Of a stretch of DNA of 64,000 nucleotides, positions 12,148-22,358 are shown piece by piece (within the stretch, counting starts at the first letter, position 1; every line of letters begins with the position of its first letter). The stretch lies in the NCBI RefSeq assembly GCF_958295425.1, contig NC_081141.1, positions 17,603,680-17,667,679 of the forward strand, in the 5' to 3' direction. The position numbers were made by a program, and so were the translations under genes. Source of the DNA: Solea solea. Taxonomy: Eukaryota; Chordata; Actinopteri; Pleuronectiformes; Soleidae. The notes beneath the pieces were generated by a model. The model was not told the DNA's origin and searched no databases. It saw nothing but the letters and a program-made list of their open reading frames with translations.

Positions 12148-13844
12148 ACAAAACAATCTTATATATGGTTTACAATATAATATAATCCCACAGCATTGTC
12201 ATTTTTTCCCCTGGTAACTGTGAAGCTATAACATCAAACCACTCACTAACACAGTCATGTCGTTGTTTCATAATGCCATTTTATTCCTCCAGTCCTCCAC
12301 CGTTTTATTTATATTGAATATTCTATTGTAGTATGTCTCCAATGCAAACCACAGTCCCTGTATGTAAAGACACCGTGAACCTTGGTATCAACCTTTCTCA
12401 GTGGAATTATTTATGATGTGGATTCAAGACACAAGCAGTATATTTTCCCCAGACACTGTCCGCTATATCCTCCTGTTCTGCACTCCGTCCTCCTGATGCA
12501 CGTGAAATCCGGCTGTGAGCACTGTGTACCTTATAGGAGATGAACTGAGTTAATTTTTATTACCCCACAGGACACTGTGTTTTACGGCTATATGTGAACC
12601 ACCAGATCAGGCAGTTAAAACCACACAGGCTGGCTGTAAATACCAGTAACTCCTGCCACGCTGTGTTGTTGCAGCAACGCTTTTACCGAGACGGCATCTG
12701 CCAGGCAAAACCTGTGACTATCATTTGAATTTCAGACTGCAGGGTAACATGATCTTTGGATACCAAATGTTCAGTACACAGCCACTGATGTTCAGGCAGA
12801 CGAGGGTTATAGGAGACAAACAAAAAAGGAGGCCAGTAAATAAAACCTGTTTCTCTCTGGTTTGTTTCAAATATAATGTCGTCCTCCAGAAAGACTAAAG
12901 CTGCTTCTGTACTGGCAGATAAATGAAAGGACTAAATTGTTTTTTCAACCAGGTGATTTACTGCATCTCCTCCAATAGCAATCTTTCTTTTTCATCTCCT
13001 CTCTCATAGCCCCACTTCCCCTCCTCTCTGTGTCTGTGTTGACTTCTTTCCCATTCTCTTTTCTTGTCGCTCCTGGGCTTTACCCAGAATTCATTTAAGA
13101 TTTATTCTCTGATAAAAATCAATTGTTAAATTCAGAGCGCAGAGATGAATGATGGCTCTGATGATGAAGGGCTGGTTGCCCCCTGGCATGAAGTGAAGAT
13201 GGCTCATTCCCTCGGTTTAATCTGAGGCACGGAACATTTCATGATTGCCGCTGTTTTGTTCGGTCGCTCGCGGAGAAGCCTCTCGCGGTGGAGTGGTGAC
13301 GGTGTGGCATTTAGATCCTACACACGTGCTTTTTTTTTTAAACATGTTATTGTCAATGAATAGATTTAATCTCAGATTGGAAAATGATGTCATACACAGA
13401 GGTAGCGCCGATTCAGTTGTCTGGCTGATTGATCGGGTTGATTTAGCCACTTCTTAAATGTTTTTTATTGAATAGACTTTTCGTTCACATACTCACATTA
13501 AAGCTTCATGTTTTTCATGCAAGTGTTTATTTGCCACAGCTTATTGATGACCAATGAATGTTGAAATTAATTTAACACTCCTACATATATTGTTTACTTT
13601 TAAATGACTTGCGTGCACTGCAGTGCGGACATAAAATGCAGATTGGAGAGCTACACCACAAGTGCTTGTTTTGATATTTACATATTTATTTATTTATTTA
13701 AGTCGGGCAATTTTGTGGATCATTTGTTACGGGGGGAATTATTCATTTTCTTTTAGGGCTTCTCCCTCTCTCTAGAGGTCGCACATAGCCGTTCACCTGC
13801 TCAGTGATTTGCATACTTGATTTGGCAGAGATTTTGTGATTTAC

Positions 13845-13970
13845 ATTTATCCGGGCTTGGGACCGGCACAGGGAGGACTACACTGGATTTGCACCGTCTG
13901 ATTTAGGGATTTAGGGGAACTACCCCACCTGTCGCGATTCAAACCAGCAACCATGCAGAGAAAGAAGTAA
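13845..13970 (+). repeat. SINE-like dispersed repeat fragment
   Basis: The blocks atccgggcttgggaccggca, ttagggatttaggggaact and cctgtcgcgattcaaaccag look like a fish dispersed repeat ending in a B-box-like gattcaaac. Recognised by resemblance only. Confidence 0.35.
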
Positions 13971-14261
13971 ATCTGTTGACTGTTGAAAAAAAACTGAAAG
14001 CATTTGACCTCCAGTGACATAATCATACAGCATCAAACACCAACTAATTGGTGTCAGTTTTTCTCGTGAGTCCAACGGAATCAGATTGCCTCAGGTAATA
14101 ATCTGACACTCAAGATAGTGTCACAATAAGGAAAAGACAAAGAAAGACGTGTCGACACGTGCACTGCATGCTAATGTACTGGCTGCAAAAAACAACTGAC
14201 CACGTTTAGGTCTTGTCCAGACGCAGTTTCCACTATGAACTTGTGCAAAATAATTTAATCG

Positions 14262-14291
14262 AGAGATTAACTTGGTGCCAAGTTAATCTCT
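14262..14291. repeat. perfect 14-bp inverted repeat, 2-bp spacer
   Basis: agagattaacttgg (14262-14275) and ccaagttaatctct (14278-14291) are exact reverse complements around tg. Confidence 0.9.
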
Positions 14292-14405
14292 GGAAAGGTC
14301 AACAGAATAAAAGGTGCTAATGAAAAATTCAGCTCATGAAAAAAAGGATATGGATCCCTGTTTGCGTTCAGAAGTGGGAGTAACTTCCAAAAACCTTTAA
14401 TCACA

Positions 14406-14460
14406 GATCCCCTGAGGGGATTCTGTTCGATCCCCTGAGGGGATACTGGTCGATCCCCAG
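14406..14460. repeat. tandem palindrome, two 23-base units plus a partial third
   Basis: atcccctgaggggat occurs at 14407-14421 and 14430-14444 in a 23-base period (with ctgttc/ctggtc between), and gatcccc starts a third unit at 14452. Each palindrome has 7-base arms around one G. Confidence 0.9.
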
Positions 14461-15985
14461 TGAAGAGGGATGCAGAGTGGGTCGCGTTTGATGAGCAGCG
14501 ACACGACATTAGAAAGGTGGATCAGTTTAATCACGCTATCAATGCCTGTGCTGCACCACCAGCATATCTAATCCGGAGTATCTCATCATAAAAAGCCGCA
14601 GCAGAACAATTCACATACATTTGAATTACCATCACAATAAAAGCACAAATCAATGCAGCGTGTGTATTGTGCTTTTTCAAGGACTGCAAGGTGCAGATCT
14701 TTCACTTGGTATAGCGTGTACTGTTCTGCTGTCATGATCGGGATCAAAGCTGACTTTCCTCTCCACCACCTCCTCCACCTCCTCCACCTCCTCCACCTCT
14801 CAGGGTTGTGCAAACACATGGAAGCCGAGGGCTCAAGTCAGCGGAGAGGACCCACTTTGCATTGATTTTTGTTTTGACTCGCTCAGCCACAAAACCGCAT
14901 TAAATGTCCACTGAAAGCACATCTTTCCAAAGTTAATGAAGTACTTCTTCACTAGATGACATAGAGGTTATTACTATGTCACAAGGCTGATTTATAGACC
15001 CAAAGTGTTGCTTTACCTACGCCGCACAATTTGAAATCTCCCAAGAAAGACTGTTGGAAGGTGTTTTCTCCTGACCTTTACAGTTTTTCGTGAATGCGTT
15101 AATGGCTCTATTAACTGAAGGGATTTGCCACCGTGTGGATGTCTTTCATATCATATCCTCTCATTATAGATGTTATTTCATCCCTCTGCCACCAGCAAAC
15201 AGCTGCTTTTGGAAATCATTGTCTGAAATTTTTATGTTTGTTGTAAACTGCGTACATACAATACAAAGGGAGGTGTGTGGGGATTATGTTTTTTTTCATT
15301 TTTTTGACAACTTAAATACACTCACCTGCCTTATTATTAAGTATACATGACACCTGATCTTCTGATGCCCTGAGGCCGTCTTCAGACCTCAGTGTTTGTC
15401 TCATTGTGCATTCAGAGATGATCTTCTGCATACTCTCAGCGAGTCACGTTTGCTCACCTGGTAATTCCTCTATTCAGACCGCTCTCTGTAAAACCGCACA
15501 TGTGCAATCTCTGAAATACTCTGAGAGCCGCAGAGCCGCCGGGAGCTGTGACAGGAAAAGGACTCCTCGCTCGCACATGTCTCTGCTTTTAGTAGTAATT
15601 GTAGATAATAATCTGTCGTCGCTAAAGACGTCTTCTTTTGTGTGTGTGTGTGTGGTTTGCCGGTGGCACCTGTGCGGCTTGAGTGCATACAGCGGTGGTC
15701 AGAACTGCTGTGAAGCTGCAGTGTCTGAAATCTCTCTGCCCAGTCTTCACTTTAACTGTTTTATGATGTTTTCTCGCTTTAAATCTGCATTCTGTGGGGT
15801 TTTTCCTGTCTCTCTACACTGCTGGTGCACAATTAAGAAGTGCAGAACGTAAATATCCTTTTTTTTGAAAAGGTTTTGGGTCTGATTCTTAGATGTTAAA
15901 AAATTTTATATCTCTGTTTTCCGAGGGCAAATGAGCTCACTGGGAAAACTCGGGGCAGCTCCAGAACATGGGGATGATATTTCCT

Positions 15986-16259
15986 AGAGCTGCAACTCAC
16001 GATTATTTTCATCATCGATTCATCTGTCAGTTATTGTCACGATTAATCCAGTCATCGTTGGGTCCGTAAAATGTTCCCGGAATGTCAACAAACTAAAAAT
16101 GATTCAGTTTGTAAGGATTCCTTTGTTATATGAGCAATAATATAGAGCAAAGAAACCAGAAAATATTCACATTTAAGAAGCTAAAACAATCAGAAATCTT
16201 ATTATTATCAAAATAGTTGACGATTCATTTAGTCATCCATTAAGAGTAATTGTTTCAGC
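15986..16259. mobile_element. agagctgcaac-type MITE, copy 1
   Basis: It starts agagctgcaactcacgatta and ends agtaattgtttcag. Inside are the family blocks aaaccagaaaatattcacat, taagaagct and tcaaaatagttgacgattca. It is shared with 53211-53518. Confidence 0.7.
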
Positions 16260-18599
16260 GTTAATGTTTCCGCTGCATGTTGTGAGCGTGGTGCTCTGCT
16301 GTTGCGTTGTCAGGAGGAATTGCTCCACTGTTCCACCCTTGCTTTCGTTGACTTGCGCTGGACTACTATTTTTTTAAGAAAGCACCTCTCCATCTTGCCA
16401 TAGCAAAGAGACGGGGGATGAACTTTTCTTTTACACACCGAGGCAATTTCACAAAAATGAAAGTGGTGTGTTGTTTTCTGTCCGTGCACTAACTCACACA
16501 AACTCACTCTGTAACATTCATTCTGAGGCACATCGAACTTTGTCTCCCAGCTACGTAATCGGCCGATGAGGTAGCTGCATTATAGGTGTGTGCAATCTCC
16601 TCCTTTTAATAACCATCATGACACAAAACAAAGGACTGTGTTTCTGTTTTGTTTTTTTCTATTCACAACATGTCAGCTGCTGACCTGAAGGCTGTCTGCT
16701 GATTTAATAAAACGTGACCCTTGGCCCAAACAGTTGGACCCGACCACCTCTGGATTCGCACATGAAGTACACAGAGAGCACGGAAGAGTCACTGCAGACC
16801 AATTAACCTTTCGCTGATCCCACTTATCATAAAGAGCCACTTCAGGCATTAGGAGAGACGGCACGACAGCATGAAAATGTAGTGTGTAATATCTACAGTG
16901 GAGACACACACACACACACACATCTGGTTGGTCGTAACCTTTCTATCCTCTCGAGTCTCTCGAGTCCTCTTTCCTCACATCCATAGTCTTTGCTGTGACT
17001 GAAATCAATGTCACGTGTCATCCATTATTTTTCTTCCCCTGTCCCTGTGGCATCGCGTCTATATTCACGTCTGCTCCCTCCGTTCCCCTCTGTCAGACAT
17101 CATCTACGGCAATGAGTTTAATACAGGTAATTATTTAGGAATGAACAGCTCCATGGCTTCCTGGATGAAGATTGGCACCTTGATGGATGCGGAGTCGGGT
17201 GGAGGCGCGGAGGGAAGGGCGGGAGGCTGGGCGGTTGTTGGGCGCTTGACATGTTTTGGCTGTAAGATGGAGGGTGAAACAGAGCAGTCACGACGGAGAG
17301 CGAGAGCCGAGGCTCTTCGATATCAACTCTCTCCTTATCCACAACTACTTCTTATGTCAACTACACAGAGTTGTCATTAAAATGTCATGATTATACCTCA
17401 CAATGAGTGACAGATCGGCAGAATGACTAAAACTGAAATAGGCTAAAATGTTGTAACTAAGGTAACATGTCAAAAATCCTTTCTTGAGAACAAAAACATT
17501 TGATTCTGTACAAAAAAAATACACCCGCACACTTTTCCTTGCACTATTCGAAAAAAACGAGGTTTAGCTGGACTGCAAATTTAGGGAATATTTACCAAGC
17601 ACTATGAAATGAGCTGATGAAAAGCCTACAATATTAATTTTGTGCACATTGAGAACTGTTTTAACCCCGTTCTTTTACCGTGTTCACAGTTATTCATACT
17701 AATTGTACGACTAAACTGGTGTTTAATAAATAACTACAATCGTGGCACATATAACTATACAACAATATTTTAATTGTGATCCTCAGTGGCTGTAGCTGAA
17801 CTTACTGTACTGGAGGCTATATTATAGTGTTGTCGCCTGTAAAGAGCTATGGGGAATGTAGATGTCACTGGTTGAACCTTACTTAGAACCTTAGAGCATT
17901 GTTATTCATGTAGTTTGCAGCATGATCGATGACGCAGAACCTGCCCCCATTCATCACGCCGTCCCACCGCCTCCCTACACACACGTGTGTGCCTGTGTAT
18001 TCGAGCGGGACCTGAATCGAAGATAATCCTGGAACCACTCAATACGCAAATAACTGATTACCTCGAGTAACAAAGAAACAGCGGAGACTTCAATATCTGA
18101 GGAAAGAAATGTTCTTGTGCTGGAGGCAAAAGCGAAAATGTCAATTTGCGCACTAAAATATTCATTTGCATTAGAAAAATATGTTTGGTCCTTGTTAAAA
18201 GTTATATTGATGTATGCTATCATTAAAAGAGTTTGACAACTCTGTGGTAGACGGACGCTGCAGTGGAGCAGTCCCGACTTTGTTCTGTCATTAACTGCAG
18301 CAGCATCGGCTTTCCTGGAGCAACCGACCACCTGATGTGTTTCCACAGGGTCAACTCTCTCATATAGAATGAATTTCTCTCCTCACACTGGTTTCATCTA
18401 AGAAGGACATTGCTCTCTGATGGTACTTGGCCTCCTGCTGAAATGCTCATCATTAGATTCTGGTATCCTCTCTTGACCTGACGCCCTGTGTCATATTCAG
18501 TTTGATCTGACTTTTTTTTGCAACTTTTGGTTGAAAGTTTGTAACATTGTGTGACTTCTCTCATTGTGTTTGATGTTTGTTACTTCTTTAAATTAATTT

Positions 18600-18806
18600 A
18601 ATGCCACGCGGTTGACCTCCGCGGCAAGGTTGGAACAAAGGCCTTTCTGCATGCAGTTTGCATGTTCTCCCCCGTGTGTGCGTGTGTTTTCTCCGGGTTC
18701 TCCATTTCCTCCCACAGTCCAAAAACATGCAATTATGGGGATTAGGTAAATTGGGCACTCTAAATTGACCGTAGGTGTGAGAGTGGATGGTTTGTTTTCT
18801 CTCTAC
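18600..18806 (+). mobile_element. V-SINE (DANA-like), 5' part of an interrupted copy
   Basis: It contains ggttggaacaaaggcctttc, cagtttgcatgttctccccc, tttcctcccacagtccaaaa and ctctaaattgaccgtaggtg in V-SINE order. The copy breaks off at gtttgttttctctct and resumes at 19219. Confidence 0.75.
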
Positions 18807-19218
18807 AGCCCCTTTTCCGCTAGCACGGCTAGTGGGGTTCCAAGTGAGCTGAGGCGATACCATGCGTGACGTCGTCAGATATAGGCAAGAGGCATGAGCG
18901 AGACGTCCGACGCAAGAATCAAGCCGAACAATGCCGAACTGTAGATCAGTTAAAAAGACTTCCACAGTTCTAAAAACGTGGGTTAATCTCCAACAATTAC
19001 CAGGGAAATGTCTAAAATCTCATCATTTATCAGAGGAGTCTGGTGTCACTAGTTTATGTGTGTGTCGCGTGAAGTCACGAAAGAATGAAGAATGAAGTCA
19101 CGGCAGTTTCATGCAGCCGTGCAGTGATGACTCCGCCCACGTTGAGCAGGTACTCTATTGTAATGGAAACACGACCTAACGTGTATAGGCGAGGCGTGCT
19201 GGGACCATGTGGTGTAGA
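18807..19218. mobile_element. insertion inside the V-SINE, hAT-type fish repeat
   Basis: It starts cagccccttttccgctagca and, near the right, has ctctattgtaatggaaacac, the decayed inverted terminal type of a fish hAT-like family. gtgacgtcgtcag and short duplicated gaatgaagaatgaagtcacg occur inside. The two V-SINE halves on either side are contiguous parts of one consensus, which shows the insertion. Confidence 0.55.
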
Positions 19219-19335
19219 AACGTGGTGTCTGTGTTGTCTCTGCAATGGACTGGCGACCTGTCCGGGGTCCTGTGTCGGCTGAGATTCTCACCAGTGGTCG
19301 TTGTGACCCTCATGTGGAGGATAAAGTGTTGAACA
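19219..19335 (+). mobile_element. V-SINE (DANA-like), 3' part of the interrupted copy
   Basis: gcaatggactggcgacctgt, then gtgaccctcatgtggaggat, is the usual 3' half of the same SINE as 18600-18806. Confidence 0.7.
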
Positions 19336-20152
19336 GTGAAGGAATATCTTTTTAATGATCTCTTATGGCCCACCTGCAATACCTCTAAGGCCACTGTGGG
19401 CCCTGGCCTATACTTTGGGAGCCACTTATCTGATGAGATTGCCGTAGTCGCAGAACACTGTTGGAGGCATTTTGGTTTCTAAAAATACGTTTTTTTATAT
19501 CTGTACTGAGACTCACCATTTTTGACCACAACCATAAAATCAGTTGCCAGTGCTTTGTCCTGCAATAAATGTGACCTTCATGAAGATTGTAGTCAGATTT
19601 TGATCGGTTTGAGACAGGCATTGATTCAGCTCGACGGTCATTTTGCAGAATGGTACTTGGTACTTTTATATCACATTCAAATAATTGGTCATGTAAGTTG
19701 TCTAGACGCAATTGAGAATAACACAAACTAATGTTTTTCAGAATTTATTTCTCCTGACTTGAATTTTAACCGAGTGCAATTTCCATGCTAAATACATTTT
19801 GTACTAGTGATGACAAGATATGACAGTGAAATATAACTTTTTGATGATTAGGTGTGAGGACAAACCATCTTATGGCTCATTAAGAAGCTTTTCTGTGTCT
19901 TTCAACATTCAGCTTGTTTCACACAGCCTGACACAGCCAACAAGACCAACTTTTGACATTCAGCAGATTAGGCAAACAGAATCAGAAGTGATGTAAATTG
20001 GCTTCTTGGTAATGACAGTTTTTTAACATAATTTGAACTTCTGCTTTCCCTCTCACCATTGTTCATTTTCTCCCATCTCCTTTTGCATTTCCTTCTAAAT
20101 CTTTGACATGAATTCAGAATTCACCTGCGCTTCAATATCCCTCCTTTTCCAG

Positions 20153-20397
20153 GTGTCGGAGGACTCATCCGTCTCCCCAGAGCCGGAGCCGGAGCCGGCC
20201 ATATGCATGGAGCCCTTCCTGGTACGGAGGCGGTCTTCCCGTACAGTCCAGTTGCCCCCTCTGGCCTTCAGACAGGCAGAGCAGTACTACTTGGATCGGA
20301 AGCAGGAGTCAGACACGGTCACGGTTCCACCGCGGCCCACCACACTGCCACTACGCATCCCTCCACTCATCGCCATCACCTCTGCTGACTCGAGCAG
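20153..20397 (+). CDS. pde4d: pde4d alternative N-terminal exon, PDE4D7-like
   Basis: This internal coding exon encodes the isoform-specific N-terminus of a long PDE4D form resembling mammalian PDE4D7. PDE4D hydrolyses cAMP to 5'-AMP, and the N-terminus directs location, partners and regulation. The exon follows a pyrimidine-rich acceptor (ccctccttttccag) and ends at a GTAAGA donor after 81 codons plus two bases. Seen: an acidic lead VSEDSSVSPEPEPEP, then MEPFLVRRRSSRTVQLPPLA, FRQAEQYYLD, and PTTLPLRIPPLIAITSADSS. Human PDE4D7 carries the matching MEPYLVRRLS, LPPLAFRQ and LPLKILPLIAITSAESS. The PDE4B1 N-terminus is related but more distant (LPPLSQRQ, PSIAITT). Residues 25-28 (RRRS) keep the RRxS protein kinase A pattern that includes Ser42 in human PDE4D7. 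The two-base phase matches the donor at 31646, so both exons can join the same common exon outside the window. The real start codon is uncertain: it is either in an earlier exon (see 5089-5145) or the Met at exon residue 19. Confidence 0.9.
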
Positions 20398-20419
20398 GTA
20401 AGACAGTGACGTTTGGCAT

Positions 20420-20640
20420 CTAGTGGAGGGAACTACGGCGGCCTCCACATACAGGAAATGGTGTTGTATTAGTTTGCATCGCCGGTTTGAGCTGCAGCAG
20501 AAATATGGGGACACACGATGGTGGCTTCTGAAAAGCCTAAAGTACATGTACATGCTATGATACTTTCATGCAAACATTATTTGTCTATAGTATATTTCAT
20601 TTCCAACAATAAACCCTCCTACATGTTAGACGCTGCACCT
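20420..20640 (+). repeat. dispersed fish repeat immediately 3' of the D7-like exon
   Basis: It contains ctagtggagggaactacggc, ggcctccacatacaggaaat and, at the right end, ccctcctacatgttagacgc then tgcacctttaaa, resembling a common fish repeat that ends in a tgcacctttaaa block. It starts only about 20 bases after the exon. Confidence 0.45.
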
Positions 20641-20999
20641 TTAAAGGAATACTTCACCAATTTGCATTTAGCTTTCTGTTACTAGAATAGCGCTAGTATT
20701 TTTGAAATATTGTGCTTCCCAACCTCAGTTTCCCCTGCGTCGAGAAATATCTTCATTATTTTCTTTGTTACGTGCCCACCAGCGACACTTGGTCCTGTTA
20801 GCGTAACTGTTAGCAAAGATGGCGGACACTGTTTACATACGAGTGGGTCTAAAAAGTGCGGAATTAGCGTTGCAGTTAACAAAAAAAAGAATGACGATAT
20901 TTCTCGACTCAGGGGAAACTGAGGTTGGGAAGCACAATTTTTAAAAAAATACTACCCCTATTCTAGTAATGCAAAGCTAAATGCAAAGTATTCCTTTAA
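20641..20999. mobile_element. long-TIR MITE, copy 1
   Basis: The ends ttaaaggaatacttcacc and aaagtattcctttaa are inverted. The inverted similarity extends over about 120 bases on each side (tagctttctgttactagaat; tgtgcttcccaacctcagtt; gtcgagaaatat). The middle carries gttagcaaagatggcggaca. It is shared with 56804-57040. Confidence 0.8.
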
Positions 21000-21006
21000 C
21001 CTTTAG

Positions 21007-21258
21007 TAACGGTGGCCGTCAGGGGCAAATTACCCAAAACACATGCAGGAGGAGAAACGAGCCTGTCAGTCCCAAAACGCTGGTAAGTCCCAAAACGTCA
21101 GCAAGTCCCAAAACGCCACATTTTTTAGGACTTGCTGCCATTTTAGGACTTAGTTTTGGGACTTACCGTTGTTTTGGGAATCCACAGCATTTGTGAATAT
21201 GCAGCTCCTGCATGTGTTTTGGGTCGTTGCAGTGTGTTTGCCCCTGTCGGCCACCGTA
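21007..21258. mobile_element. MITE with long inverted ends and internal repeats
   Basis: The left arm acggtggccgtcaggggcaa, then acccaaaacacatgcaggag, is mirrored on the right by ctcctgcatgtgttttgggt, then gcccctgtcggccaccgta. Three tandem agtcccaaaacg-type units sit inside and are partly mirrored by ttttgggacttacc. It lies directly after the MITE ending at 20999. Confidence 0.85.
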
Positions 21259-21293
21259 TTTAGTTCATTAGGAAGTCACATTGAGATTAAACG

Positions 21294-21410
21294 CTAAATG
21301 GTCTGTATTCATATAGCGCTCTTCAGGAGCAACGTGGCACAACGTGACACATAGGCATGTAGACTAACAGAGTTGAAAGACGACTCGCTCTACCACTGAG
21401 CTACCTCAGT
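21294..21410. repeat. SINE-like repeat remnant
   Basis: aaatggtctgtattcatata, then gcgctcttcagg, and at the right ctctaccactgagctacctc are ends of a common fish repeat (tRNA-related). The middle has been lost. A related left half lies at 36780-36870. Confidence 0.45.
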
Positions 21411-21583
21411 AAAGTAAAGTACAAGTAAAAGCCCCCACACACACAATAGGACAGCCATGGCAACAACAGCAATAACAATAACAATACAGATACACATTTA
21501 TTGATTCATTTAAGTAATTGCACTCGGCATGTACTACTTTCTGGAGTTTGGAATGAAGATTGTTCCAGGACCAGTGACCATGG

Positions 21584-21617
<34 letters not shown>
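21584..21617. repeat. TG microsatellite
   Basis: Uninterrupted TG dinucleotides, about 16 units. Confidence 0.95.
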
Positions 21618-21620
<3 letters not shown>

Positions 21621-22119
21621 GCTGTGGAATGGGTAAACACTGAACGGATAGTAGAGTGGACGGTTTAATGGATCGATACAAGAGATGTCTGAATGAAATA
21701 AAGAGGCATCAGATGCTAAGTACGCACTTAGAGGTTGAAATCAATTTGATTCTTGCGCATGTTTGAGCGTCCACATGATTGCACTCGCTGCCAAAGTGTA
21801 CCATGAATATTCGTTTATTTTTATTTTATTTTATTTCTGCCACTTCTACCACCGCTTCTGCCAAAAGTCATATTTGCAAGATGAACTCAAAAGCCAGTAG
21901 ACATTTCATCATCCTTCATTTTTTTTCCAACTGTGAGCATGAGGACAATTAGGGACACGTCTTGGAGATGGTTTCGAAGCTGCTTGGATTCTGGCCGTCA
22001 TCATCTGCTGTCCTCTTACATTAGTCTAATGGATGCCACGCTGGTCCAGGACTAAATTTGCCCCCAAAACAAGTGTAATCTGAGAGGAAATTACCAATCC
22101 TTTTTGTCGAAGTGTAAAA

Positions 22120-22358
22120 CAGGCGGGCCACATGGTCAGTGTGTTGGTTAGCACTCTTGCCTTTGCAGCAAGAACACCTGGGTCTTTCTGCATGTTCTCC
22201 CCATGTTTGCGTGGGTTTTCTCCAGGTTCTCCGGTTCCCTCCCACAGTCCAAAAACATGGAATATGGGGATTATGCCTATTGCCCTATGTCAGCTGAGAT
22301 TGCCATATCTCCCCGTGACCCTCATGTGGAGGAGAAAGCGGTAGAAGACGGATGGATG
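22120..22358 (+). mobile_element. V-SINE (DANA-like) copy, internally deleted
   Basis: It has a tRNA-like head (gttggttagcactcttgcct), catgttctccccatgtttgc, tccctcccacagtccaaaaa, and the 3' block gtgaccctcatgtggaggag followed by ggatggatga. The segment between the central block and the 3' block is shortened. Confidence 0.8.

Larger units (their letters stand above)
5146..20152 (+). other. intron (about 15 kb) between the candidate small exon and the D7-like pde4d exon
   Basis: No exon is assigned here. The stretch carries scattered repeats (listed separately), a short AGAA run at 5631-5646, a poly-A run at 6856-6877, ATTT runs at 9188-9212 and 9606-9636, and a CTCCAC repeat near 14760-14800. 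The ORFs here (longest 156 aa, near 11.1-11.6 kb, on both strands) resemble no family I know and lack codon-like character. A 30-nt exon-like block at 17097-17126 is discussed under findings. Confidence 0.6.

Noticed and set aside
18588..18965. 125-aa minus-strand ORF
   Set aside because: It lies across a V-SINE and an inserted repeat.
20203..20388. Alternative-frame ORF over the D7-like exon
   Set aside because: It is a shadow of the real pde4d frame, which carries the recognisable motifs.
22137..22170. tRNA-like head ttggttagcactcttgcctt
   Set aside because: It belongs to a V-SINE; no cloverleaf or intact B box, so not a tRNA gene.
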